Assembly (NCBI RefSeq): GCF_037975245.1
Contig: NC_092563.1
Span: forward strand, 18,715,594-18,779,593
DNA length: 64,000 nucleotides
DNA from: Apostichopus japonicus
Taxonomy: Eukaryota > Echinodermata > Holothuroidea > Aspidochirotida > Stichopodidae
Direction of reading: 5' to 3'
Each line of letters begins with the position of its first letter. Within the stretch, counting starts at the first letter, position 1. This document shows positions 37,601 to 49,790 of the stretch, piece after piece. The position numbers were made by a program, and so were the translations under genes. The notes beneath the pieces were generated by a model. It saw nothing but the letters and a program-made list of their open reading frames with translations, did no database searches and was not told the origin of the DNA.

Positions 37601-40600
37601 GAAAGATTGTAACACCTGTAATGAAAGATTGCAACACCTGTAATGAAAGATTGTAACACCTGTAATGAAAGATTGTAACACCTGTAATGAAAGATTGAAA
37701 CACAATCTTTCTGTACATTTCGTCCCCGTTTTCGCGTAGTGGCGAATGTGCACTTTTGGCGAAATTGAGTTAAATATTGTTCTTACCTATTTCGAGGGTG
37801 AAGAATCGGTTGAGCAGGGTTAGAAGTTTTAAAACTGTCTATTTTATTCTTTTTTTCTGACTCATTTCTGACGCATGTCCACCTAAGGCCCACTCTCGTT
37901 TTTACATACTGACGAATACTTTAGTCATCAGTACAACCACTCAGTAACACAATTTGTCTAAGGTCCATACATCTAACTGCCATTTGAAAACACCCAGTAT
38001 TATGGGAAGTTAATATTTTTATTATTTCCACCTTTAATTGCTTAATGCAGCATTTCATACACGATAGCATAACTCGTGAAAACAGAATGGCCAGTGGGTC
38101 AACAATAATATACCTGAATAGTAGCCTATAGTGTTATGATTGCAGTACATTCGATTCTTGTATCTGTTGCGCGAGTAGCTAGTGACAGTAGACTGGAGTA
38201 ACGCTATTTATCTCTACTGAATCGGTGTAGCAGTGTCGATACATTTAATTAGAGCTGTGTGTAAATGAGGAAACAGGTGGTGTAAGTCACTGACGGACAT
38301 TGATGACAATGGGTGTAACTCGTATAAAAATGATGAATAAATCACTCAAAGTTTAATTGTGACCGCGAAGACTACAAAACCTAGACCAAGGTTAACTAAT
38401 TTAAGCCTTTCTTGGAGTTAGCCTAACCATACCTCAGGATTGAAGGGAAGGAATCCCAAACCATCACAATGAACGTATATCACCAAGATCCTTGTGATGA
38501 ACTTTTCGCTAAAATATATAAGTCCATTATCTTGCTCAGTACGGGAGTAAATTGGTTTTAAAAGTCGTGGCATGTAGCTATTTTTGGCCAATGTGTAATG
38601 TCATTGTGCCACTTGGGATGATGGGGGGGGGGGGGCGATATAATGTAATATATTTGTTTCCTGTCTCCTTTTCAATGTGAATGTAAACAGTTCAATAAAC
38701 AAATACCAGTATTACGACAAATTAAAACATGCAAACGCCACCTCATTTCCACTTAAGACTTCCTCCGTTCTTCAATTTCATATTTAAAGAAACGTTAAAA
38801 GTGTAACATCTCCCTAAAGAAGTACGGTTTCTCTTAGCTGTTGGCGGCTTTGCTCATCACGAGCATTACTCTAGCCTAACTCAAAACTACCTTTATCTGG
38901 CTTAGTAATACCTAGTGACATATTTGAAGTTCACATACTTTTACATGAAACTTTTCTTCCACAGGCTAAGAAGTTCAGGATCATAGGGGAAGTTATACCA
39001 AACCTTTTAGAAAAATAAACCAAGTCAGAATATGGACATACAAGCCAAATGAACATCACCAAACTGATACACCCTCAGCCCTGGTTTCCATACATTGGGA
39101 TTGTTAACCCATAAGGTTGCTTGACATAAGAAAGTAGAAGGCACTTGCTGTTCCAGAACGGAAGTTGCAAGCCACTCGCAGAATCCATATCCATATCAAA
39201 CGTTTGATTAATCCATGATAGTGTGTCTCATTAGGATTGTAAGGAAAGAATTATAACAAAGGCGGGGTCTTTTTCTTGACTCTTCAAGTGCGTTTAATGC
39301 TGTCTTGCCAAATCAATAAATGAAGGATCTGTTACGAATTATCAAAGAAACATGTCTTTTCATTGGCTGACACAATTTCTTCAAGGATGGTCCAGACAAG
39401 TAAAGTTGGATAAAGGGTTATCGGAAATATCGGAAATAAAGGTTGGTGTGCCTTGGGGGTGGGGGTCCATTATATGCAATATTATTTACTATATATACTG
39501 ATGAAATTAGGTCAAACTCACACATTTCTATAACAAAATATGCCGATGATACTGCTGTATCATGCACAAGTCCTAAGAGCTCTGTTGAAACTGACCAATG
39601 AAATTTTCAGTGTTCTGTAAATGACATAGTTCAAACATGTGACCGCAAGACTTTATTGCGTAACCCCAAAAATAAAGGAAATTTGTTTTTGAAAATAAAA
39701 CCATAAAACATGAAGGTCTCATTCTATCAAGATCGCAACGTATTATTATTTAGGGAGCTGAGGTGGCTAGAACCTCCAAAACTGAGTACTGGGAGTATAC
39801 ATCGACAGTTTGACCTTTTCTTGCAAAGCATCAAGGTATTAAAAAAAGTATATTACAAAGTATCTAGTGTGGCTTAGGTGTGTCTTTCTTTAACCAAAAT
39901 GCTAAGGAAAATGTTTTCAATACTATTATTCAACCTGGCACATGTGATCGATACAGTGCCTGTCTGGTACCATTTTATATTGCAGAAAAGCAAAGAAAGA
40001 AGAATGAAGTTTCCTAAATACACATCGGCTATATTTAATTTAGATTGCCATATACTTTTTGAAAAAGTAAATGCTGCTGCAAGACCTGAGTTTACAAGAA
40101 TGGCTAATAGGATTTACGGTGATCAGAAGCACCCTTTGTATACTGTAATAAAAGTCTCCTGCACAAATCGAACAGAAATCTAAGCAATCCCCACAAAATA
40201 CCAAACGTAAGTTTACAGAAACTCATTTATTTACCGTGCTGCTTTATACATTCCATTCGAGCACTTAGAATGTTTGTTATAGTCTGTTTGCTATATCGTT
40301 TTATGTAATAACTTTTGTATTAGTAGATGTATTTTATATGATATCCTATCATCTTGACATTTTCTCCCCTGTTATATTAGTTATTCTTGGACTGTTCGGT
40401 ATCCTATCATCTTAAAAAAAAAACTTTTATATGAGTTATTCTTCTTGTTGAGGTATTATATGACTCCTCTCTATAAATTTTATATGTATACTGGAAGGAA
40501 ATAAAAAGAAGGAACAACATACTATAGTACAACTTGGAAACACTTGAACAATGGCACAGTTGTTTCCTTCTTTAAATCTGAGGATTCACACGAGGTTGGG

Positions 40601-42873
40601 TTGGATACTACGAATGTGCCTGTGAGCGTAAGAAATTGTTTATATGTATACTGGAAGGAAATAAAAAGAAGGAACAACATACTATAGTACAACTTGGAAA
40701 CACTTGAACAATGGCACATTTGTTTTCCTTCTTTAAATCTGAGGATTCACAGGAGGTTGGGTTGGATATTATGAATGTGCCTGTGAGCGTAAAAAAAAAT
40801 TCACATTTCGTTTAAGGGGATAGTAGGCCTACAGTGGAAAAGCTTCCCAAAGCGTTTGAAAGATACTTAGAAACTATTGTCAGAGACATTTCACGTAATA
40901 CACTAACTTGAAAATGAAGAATTGCACACAATTTTCCGTAGTCTGTAAGCTTTATAAGAGTTCCGAATTAACAGATTACGCCACTGGAACTATTATTTTT
41001 GCAACTGCATGTGTTCAAATTTCATCATATCCCTTCCCCTTCCTCTCCCCATGTGACAGTGAACATTCACGGTGTACCCTAGCTACTACACACAAAAGTG
41101 ACGAATACAAATCAGTGACAGGACGAAACTTCAAAATTTAGTTCTAGCATAGTGACGAATGTTTGACGAATGTGTAAAATTAATTGAAAATGACATGACA
41201 TAACGACGAACATGTTTACACTAAAATTACTACTTTGTAAGAAATTTTTCGATCAGCAACAAATATGAGAACTCAAAGTTCTATTTGTTATATTTAAAAT
41301 ATTGACAACTTTCGGTACAAAAGATCCTTTTTTAATAACGCTATCTTAAAAGTCAAAATGTGAAAATGTTTAGAGCGCGTTTTCTCAAAACTCACATTTT
41401 GAACATTCGTCACTACGCCAGAAAGGGGACGATTTGATTACTTTTTAGTGCAACTACACTGAAGACTCACTTTGCCACAGTAGCGTGCGGACATCGACCC
41501 CTCCCCCCCCCCCCTCCCCGCAACCTCCAATCGTCATCTGGTGGAAATGGTTTCTGTATAATAAATGATGGACTGAGAGGAGGTCATGCGGCTACAGCCC
41601 CGTTGCCCAGGGGTCAAGGAGGGCCTGAGGGAGTATACGTTTTAAAGAATAACGGACCGTCGTTCTCATAATACACATGTACAAAAGCGACAATGAAGAC
41701 TTTAAAAAATGAGGCCCGTTGAGACCAGTCCCAGGACTCGAAGACAAAAAAACTTTGAAGCATGATATTAGAGTACATGTACAGAGTGTCCCTATAGAAT
41801 TAATTAAGCTTCCAACAGGCTGTGTTATTATAAAGTACACTCAATGCTCAGTAGCGTGTAATAATTCAGCACCCCCAGATTGACAGACCGAACCTTAGGT
41901 TTACAACATTTTCAAATTATATCCATTAGATACTTACCTTTGGCAGTCTCGACTTCGCCTTTGAGATTTGCGAATCGATGCCAAGCTGAAGGTGCAACAC
42001 AAACGGGGAAAGTAATGGAATGGCCGAGAATTGAGGAAGTCATATCTACGTGAGAAATACCTCTCATGATTCGCGGTCGAATACGATACCTTGTAAAGAT
42101 AAAATAACATAAAGAAACATCACATAAGATAACCATATCAACGAAATTTACACTAATAAATGCAAATATTCTCAGTTCAATTTGTAGCTGTATTCCTTAT
42201 ATATTTAAGTTTGGAGAAGTCACCCTTTATATATCTGAGGTTCATCAATTCAAGTGGCTGAAATGCTTAGTCTAACAATTAGGTCAGTTCCTCACAAGCG
42301 GGATCCAAGCCTCGAACCTCATATTCTCCACAATGGCATCTTTACAAGGCATTGGAAATATATCAAAGACGAACGGTAGTGCATGTCATCCAAAAGTATT
42401 CTAGTTTTTATAGTTGAAAATAACATGCTTTGCGCATATATTTCTATAATTATTGAGATTTTTAAGCCGATATTCAAGTCTACACTATACGCTATGCTTA
42501 AATCTATGCATTTGCTCCACTGTGGTAGAGGTCAGTGATTTGCTCCTTCAATTTAAGACTAAATTGACGGATAGCCCCGGCTCCTCAGTCCATTGGGTAA
42601 TACATTGTTATGGCATAGCCTATACACGTTATCGTCTCGTTTCCCTTGTACACAATTCCTTGTGTACTGTACGATATTTGCAATTACTTTGTTTGCTTGC
42701 TAAAGTCCAACAGGTTGTGGGTAATTTTACCTTGTAGAAGAAAATCTGTTTTCCTTTAATGTTTCTTCTCCGTCAGATCCAGAATTGTAGAAGGCAATCG
42801 CATCTCCACCCATTACTTTTAATGCTTCTTCCTCGTAATCAGCAATCGACACCGCTTGGAATCTTGTCGACAT
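31626..42873 (-). CDS. HAO1-like: FMN-dependent 2-hydroxyacid oxidase (HAO/glycolate oxidase family), 8 exons
   Basis: Peroxisomal flavoenzyme; family members oxidise 2-hydroxyacids such as glycolate to 2-oxoacids with release of H2O2. Exons in transcript order: 42873-42731, 42089-41938, 37505-37244, 36905-36727, 35909-35818, 34891-34730, 32229-32160, 31699-31626. They join in frame to 377 residues (human HAO1 is 370). Active-site residues known from the family are present: Tyr29, Tyr134, Asp162, Arg169, Lys241 (PVITKGIL), His265 and Arg268 (SNHGGRQLD). The FMN-phosphate region [20 protein letters not shown] is also present. Differences from human HAO1: the substrate-pocket Trp of SSWATS is Val112, and VDTP is VDCS. 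The C-terminus AAKL fits a PTS1 peroxisomal signal. Introns 2 and 6 carry tandem arrays built on their splice sites. Substrate preference cannot be read from sequence. Confidence 0.93.
32590..34755 (-). repeat. 53-bp tandem array carrying the exon-6 5' splice site (about 41 copies)
   Basis: About 41 head-to-tail copies of a roughly 53-bp unit. On the coding (minus) strand each reads GGGGCTTAGCTGTACGA, then GTAAGTATAGG, then a short AT-rich spacer. The first copy in transcript order is the real end of exon 6 (GGGGCTTGGCTGTACGA, donor GTAAGT at 34729). Most copies keep GTAAGT; a few have GTAAAT or GTAGGT. Variant units with an inserted AGGCCT occur at about 33051, 33428, 33963 and 34501, the last three about 535 bp apart, indicating a ten-unit higher-order period. 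The array fills most of the 2.5-kb intron 6. Confidence 0.97.
35438..35798. mobile_element. hAT-type MITE with 8-bp target duplication, copy 1
   Basis: Termini CAAGGGCGTAGGAACC and CTTCCTACGCCACTG, flanked by the direct repeat TTCCTATA (35430-35437 and 35799-35806). The 361-bp interior has C- and G-runs near both ends and two related CAAATTGCATCT.AGGCCA segments. It belongs to the same family as 45639-46008 and 61710-62085. In the oxidase gene it sits in intron 5, with its target duplication only about 10 bases past the exon-5 donor. Confidence 0.93.
37499..37696 (-). repeat. 22-bp tandem array carrying the intron-2 3' splice site (9 copies)
   Basis: Nine head-to-tail 22-bp units. On the coding strand each reads AATCTTTCATTACAG then GTGTTAC, that is, a polypyrimidine stretch, an AG acceptor and the first seven bases of exon 3. 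The copy nearest exon 3 differs by one base (CATTGCAG) and is the acceptor that gives the frame aligning with the HAO family. All three frames stay open through the array. Confidence 0.97.
37760..39240. other. Intron 2 of the oxidase gene, no further feature
   Basis: Apart from the 22-bp array and the LINE debris, the 4.4-kb intron holds no recognised gene. A G-run is present near 38622. Confidence 0.4.
39260..40190 (+). pseudogene. LINE reverse-transcriptase fragment, decayed
   Basis: On the plus strand, non-LTR reverse transcriptase blocks appear across frames. [13 protein letters not shown] (motif A, about 39277) comes first, then KVGVPxG (about 39440), then [17 protein letters not shown] and [12 protein letters not shown] (about 39470-39570). 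A C-terminal stretch [20 protein letters not shown] ends with a stop at 40183. Stops and frameshifts interrupt it. It lies in intron 2 of the oxidase gene, antisense to that gene. Confidence 0.75.
40481..40795. repeat. Tandem duplication, 160-bp period, two copies
   Basis: TATATGTATACTGGAAGG at 40481 recurs at 40641, with the following 150 bases nearly identical (ACACTTGAACAATGGCACA, TCTGAGGATTCACA, GTGCCTGTGAGCGTAA). It may be the end of the adjacent LINE. No coding capacity. Confidence 0.9.
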
Positions 42874-44168
42874 TTTATACGACCTTAGAACGGGTGAGAT
42901 TGGGCGGCAGAAGTGTTGCTATAGTTACAGACAGTCCTATACTGGAAGAGAAAGAACGCGATCAAAAAGATGACACATGTGTATGCTAAAGGAGAGTGAC
43001 ATCATGATATCATTGTGGAGGGGGAGGGGGGGGGTTGCGGAAGAATGAAACACTTTCCAAGGGAGGGGGGAGGCCGACGGAGTTATGGGACTTGGTGCCG
43101 CATGCGCCACACGAGCGTGGAGTGTGCGAAGCCAAACCGGCATGGGTTAAAGGGCCCGTGAAAGGGTTCCTGTTCGGGGTTCAGTCACTCAAGTCGATAA
43201 AGCTTCTTGAACCTTTGCGAATTTCTACGACTTGGAAAGAATATTAGCTTCAAATCGGAAAAAAAAAACGTTGGTGTATATTATCATAGCTCCGTATACA
43301 TATATAGTAGGCCTAAAGTAAAAAAAAATTATCTGATATACATATATAAACTTAAATTAAATAGAAAAACTCGTTTATACGACCTTTTTCGGCAGTTGAT
43401 TGAAACCAATTTCATGGAATGTTACTTCTCTCTAGTTGGAATGATGACAAGTAATGTAGTATTGTAATTTTTATTGATATGCCCAATTATAATTGTATTC
43501 TACCCGAGTCCGAAGACTATTCAAAGTTCAAAGAGATAAGGAGACTTACCAGAGAGGTTATTAAAAGGACAAGTTGTAACAAAATTAAAACGAACAATCG
43601 CTAGTTTGTGATGGAAAGTCAGTTTCGCCTGGCGAAACTTAGCGTCACTGTTGCACTGTTATACCATCAGTTTTTCGTAGTTGCCAATGCAGGAGAACAG
43701 AATCGATGGACGTGTTCAACACGTATAGCCTACTGTATATCTCCACTCTCTAAACCAATCGGTCAATCTGCTCGACGAAAACAGGTTCTGGTTTCAAACG
43801 AACAAAAGTCAGTTTAATCTGAACTTACTGAACCGTATACCATCTTTACTGCAGTGATAGACGGCGTAGACAGGCCTATATAGAAATATATAGATGACAC
43901 ACTTTAGCATATAGTAGGCCCATATGTAATTACATTGCATTCACATCGATGCAAGCAAATAACTTGAAAGCAAGTTGTTTTATTTTCTGTGGCATCTGAA
44001 ACAAATTTACCTTCTACCCGCATATAGTCAGTAAATATATATGCCTGTACGTATGTGTACGTGTACTATATATTTGTCCTCCTGATAACTTCCTATATGT
44101 GAAGATATCGTCGACCTATGGCTCGCCGTTAAATTTCCCGACGTCATGTTGACCTTTGCTTATAAAAC
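42874..44168. other. Upstream region of the oxidase gene
   Basis: No exon is recognised. A divergent promoter could lie here, but nothing decisive such as a clear TATA box was found. Confidence 0.35.
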
Positions 44169-44715
44169 GCTTTCTGGTCACTTCGCCCAACAACCATTTC
44201 GCTCAACTGCCATTTCGCCCAACTAGCATGGTCATTTCGCCCAACCAGCATGGTCATTTCGCCCAACCTTGCTGGTCATTTCGACCAACATTGTTTAAAT
44301 ATTATACTTCAATATTGGTCAAATTAATAAGGAGAGGTTCTGGAATTGTTAACGTTACGGGATACGAACCGAATATTAAGGAAACTAGAAGTCGTGGTTA
44401 CAGTCGGTAGGATGGATCAGTGTTATATGGGTTAGGTTTGATAGTTTTTTTTATGGAGACCGATTCCCCTTTGTTTGTATAACATTAGTATGGAAACGTT
44501 CGGGAATTGATTACATATGTGATTAAGGATGGATAAAAGCTCTGCCCTCGTCACATTTGGGCACAGTAAAATCTGTTCCGAACTAGTGAAACTAGTGAAA
44601 TAGAAAAAAGTGATATTAACAAGGTTGGGCGAAATGGTAAGGTTGGGCGAAATGGTAAGGTTGGGCGAAGTGGCAGTTGGGCGAAATGGTTGGTTGGGCG
44701 AAGTGACCAGCTTCC
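44169..44715. mobile_element. Complete 'TTCGCCCAAC' element with 8-bp target duplication
   Basis: Ends GCTTTCTGGTCACTTCGCCC and (reverse complement) GGAAGCTGGTCACTTCGCCC. Both continue inwards as iterations of CATTTCGCCCAAC. The element is flanked by the direct repeat TATAAAAC (44161-44168 and 44716-44723). The 547-bp interior shares GATACGAACCGAATATTAAGG and GGATGGATCAGTGTT with the cluster at 25-26 kb. There is no transposase. The 8-bp duplication suggests mobilisation by a hAT-class enzyme; that is inference. Confidence 0.92.
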
Positions 44716-45638
44716 TATAAAACAGCTGTACTTTGACCGCACTATACATCTCGTGTGTGCTGGGCAGTACCGTGTATAACTGAGTACACACACGCACATA
44801 TTGTATGGAGCATAATTATATATGAAGGATGTTTCTTTCTGTCACATATTAGCCACGTATAGTCGCATCAAAGAATTATGAAATTAGGCAAAAACATCAA
44901 ATAAAAAACAAACAAACGCAGCAACATATTCGATTCAGTTAACTTTTGCCACATGTTGTTGGTTTTGTTTGGTTTTATCGATAAATAAAGACCGTATCAG
45001 TTGGGGAGCAGTCATATTATTACAAACTCCGTTATTTATATTCGATGGATATCCAGTTTTGAGTAAATTATTACAAGACTTGCGTCGGGGGTGGGTAAAA
45101 GTTTCAAGTGTGCGCGATATACAACTTACTCCCCGTCCACCCGTCCTCTTTCGTGTTCTTGTATACATGTACTGTGTCCCCTAAATCGATATAGACATGG
45201 TAGCTTTCTCCTTCGGATTTATTCTGTTCAACAAGTCAGAATGTATTGTACTCGTTGAACGGTAACAATCAAGATTAACAGTCACGAGAGCAGACCTTGA
45301 ATGCAGATACGCCATACACGCCATCTGCACTTAGTCATTGGCATCAGCAGTGTCGCTCTGCGGGGATCGCTATACGAAATACCCGATGGACTGCAACCAT
45401 GTGGAACTTTTTTTTTTATATAATGATGTAGCAACAATACTTCCAATAATTACACTCATTTTTGATACAAAAAGTATGGTAGGAATATTATAGCTTCATA
45501 CAATGACGGACTGTGCGGATGGATCTTGCTGATATTATCAAATGACCTGTGAACGAATCGGAGGCTGCATGACTGTAACTATAAAAAATGGTCACGTTTT
45601 CAGTTACTAAATATATCCTTCGGTTGTTGGCAACATTT

Positions 45639-47218
<1,580 letters not shown>

Positions 47219-47634
47219 GACTCCTTCCCACCTCCCCCATCCTCCCTCCCTTCCCCCACCCGACTCACACCTGTGTCAGGGCTGCTGAATGCACAATGAT
47301 ATACAACATAATATATGTTGTCCCTTCAACAAATTAACATGTACCATCTCATATTTAAAACAAACCACAGCCCACATAGAAATCTTTAATTACTATTTAT
47401 TTTCGACTTCTGTCCACACAGCAAATGACTCCTTCCTGCCTCCCCCCTCCTGCCCCCACCCAACTCACACTTGTGTCAGGGCTGCTGACTGCACAATGAT
47501 ATATAACATTATATATGTTGTCCCTTCAACAAATCAAAATGTGGCATCTCATATTTAAAACAAACCACAGCCCACATAAAAATCTTTAATCATTATTTAT
47601 ATTCGACTTCTGTCCACACAGGGACATGACACTA
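47219..47634. repeat. Tandem duplication, 208-bp period, two copies
   Basis: GACTCCTTCC at 47219 and 47427 begins two near-identical copies, sharing GTGTCAGGGCTGCTGA, ATATATGTTGTCCCTTCAAC and CGACTTCTGTCCACACAG. No coding capacity. Confidence 0.93.
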
Positions 47635-49020
47635 ATTTAAATTTTACCAAAAAAAATACAAAATACAAAATGGTTTATTCCCACATTTCAACATGGCTAA
47701 ATTCATAATGGATAATTTTTGTTTAATCTTTCTTTCTTTAAAATTGTTATTTTAATAAACAACGATAAATATAATATAATTTTGCCTCAAAGGTTTGAAC
47801 TGCATTCTCCGTAAAGCATACTTCTATAATTTTTCCCCAATTATGCTAGTTACCCATCTCCTGGAGTCAACGCTCGGACTGCAGCTTTAGTAAAAACAAT
47901 TACATGACATTTCCAAGATTTTTTCATGACGCAAAATAAACACAATATATTCTGACTCGGGCAATGTAACGACCACTCTATTCTTATTGCACTATGGCAC
48001 ACTCTGAGGTAAGCTTAGGCTGAAACTAGTTTTGTTGCTACAACACAACGCATGACATTCAATTTAAACCCTGTAAAACATCGTTATTGCACGCTCATCG
48101 TGGTTTCATATAAAACTTTGAAAAGTAATGAGTTTAAGAGGGTAATTTTTTTTTTTTTAAAAGATGTGATATTAAATAATTTTGGTGCTATGATGTTGAT
48201 ATCCAAACAATTTTCAAAGATACAATGAAGAAAAAATACTAATGGCGTTGGTTACTTCTAGGAGAAAACATAGTATAAAACTTACAAAGTTGTTAATTAT
48301 ACATTCAAAGTTTTCAAAATATTATCTTGTTAATTCTTGAGGCAGTATTATACCGGTAAGCAGAAGGTGTCTAGATCGATGGCGAACACCAGGGACAAAT
48401 ATGTTGTGGAGCCTTTCCTTTTTTTTCACTATTAACATATCACATATTTTCCCAGCTTCCACCATATTTTCTCAAAACTGACCAATTCCTGCCCCCCACC
48501 TCTATCTCCCTGCATTTTCCTCTTCTCTAAAAGGGCCTGCTGATACATTATGTAATTGTTCACAGAACATGGCATAATTCATGACTCTTTATCCATAGAT
48601 CAGAGATAATTTCTTTCGTTACCGAACTAACAACAAAGGCCTGACCTGAGTGGTTGTGTTTACATGATGTGATGGGGGGAATTATACGTGAGCCTAACAC
48701 TTATGTTGTTGTACTCATATTACAAGTCAGTTAGGTACTGGGCTTTGGTAACATTGGTAAAACAAGTTGTCATGTGCACACCACTGTGTTTTTAAAAGTA
48801 AGCACAAGTGTATAAATACAGTAGGTAAACACTTTAAAAGGAACAAGAGTGTTCTTCAGGAATAAGTGTAAAATTATAATGTAATTGAAGTGATGCTTAT
48901 GAAAGAGCCATAAACTCAAAGGCTGTTTCTTTCCCTGCTTGATCAATGGTGTAAATAATATTTAAGTAATATTGTTTCCCTGTGACCATTTTTGCATTTC
49001 TACACCTCATTCACTTAATT
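47635..49020. other. Non-coding stretch, probable 3' flank of the SRCR gene
   Basis: No exon or repeat family recognised. Part of it may be 3' UTR of the minus-strand SRCR gene. Confidence 0.35.
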
Positions 49021-49089
49021 CACTATTGATGGGGCAGTTGTTGGAGGTGAAACCTGGACGACAGAGGGCCCAGGTCCAGTTGATAGTGG

Positions 49090-49790
49090 TGAAGCACCCT
49101 GATAACTGGAATGGTCTGAAGGTCCTTACTGCTAACTGGTCTGGTCTGGAGGTCCTTGCTGATAACTGGACTGGTCAGGAGGTCCTTGCTGATAACTGGA
49201 CTGGTCTGGAGTTCCTCGCTAGTAACTGGACTGGTCTGGAGGTCCTTGTTGATAACTGGACTGGTCTGGAGGTCCTTGCTGATAATTGCACTGGTCTGGA
49301 GGTCCTTGCTGATAACTGGACTGGTCTGGAGGTCCTTGCAGATAACTGGATCGGTATGGAGGTCCTTAAGTGGACTGGTCTGGAGGTCCTTGCTGATAAC
49401 TGGACTGGTCTGGAGGTCCTTGCTGATAACTGGACTGGTCTGGAGGTCCTTGCTGATAACTGGACTGGTCAGGAGGTCCTTGCTGATAATTGCACTGGTC
49501 TGGAGTTCCTTGCTGGTAACTGGACTGGTCTGGAGGTCCTTGCAGATAACTGGATCGGTATGGAGGTCCTTAAGTGGACTGGTCTGGAGGTCCTTGCTGA
49601 TAACTGGACTGGTCTGGAGGTCCTTGCTGATAACTGGACTGTTCTGGAGGTCCTTGCTGATAACTGGACTGGTCTGGAGGTCCTTGCTGATAACTGGACT
49701 GGTCTGGAGGTCCTTGCTGATAATTGGACTGGTCTGGAGGTCCTTGCTGATAACAGGACTGGTCTGGAGGTCCTTGTTTCTCATTGAATG
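49090..49790 (-). repeat. 30-bp minisatellite, partly coding (QQGPPDQSSY units)
   Basis: About 23 copies of a 30-bp unit, which on the minus strand encodes QQGPPDQSSY. Two units are shortened to 24 bp (GGTCCTTAAGTGGACTGG on the plus strand, near 49365 and 49569), and each creates an in-frame TAA. The one near 49569 ends the SRCR protein. A block of about 200 bp containing the short unit appears twice. Further stops occur nearer 49210 and 49130. The frame ends beyond the array as SSYQGASPLSTGPGPSVV and on to TAPSIVN, apparently the ancestral C-terminus. Confidence 0.93.

Noticed and set aside
37499-37696. CRISPR-like array of short repeats
   Set aside because: The 22-bp units are contiguous with no unique spacers, and the setting is a eukaryotic intron.
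43608-43817. 69-residue frame with a signal-peptide-like start
   Set aside because: Short, isolated and unsupported by splice sites or similarity.
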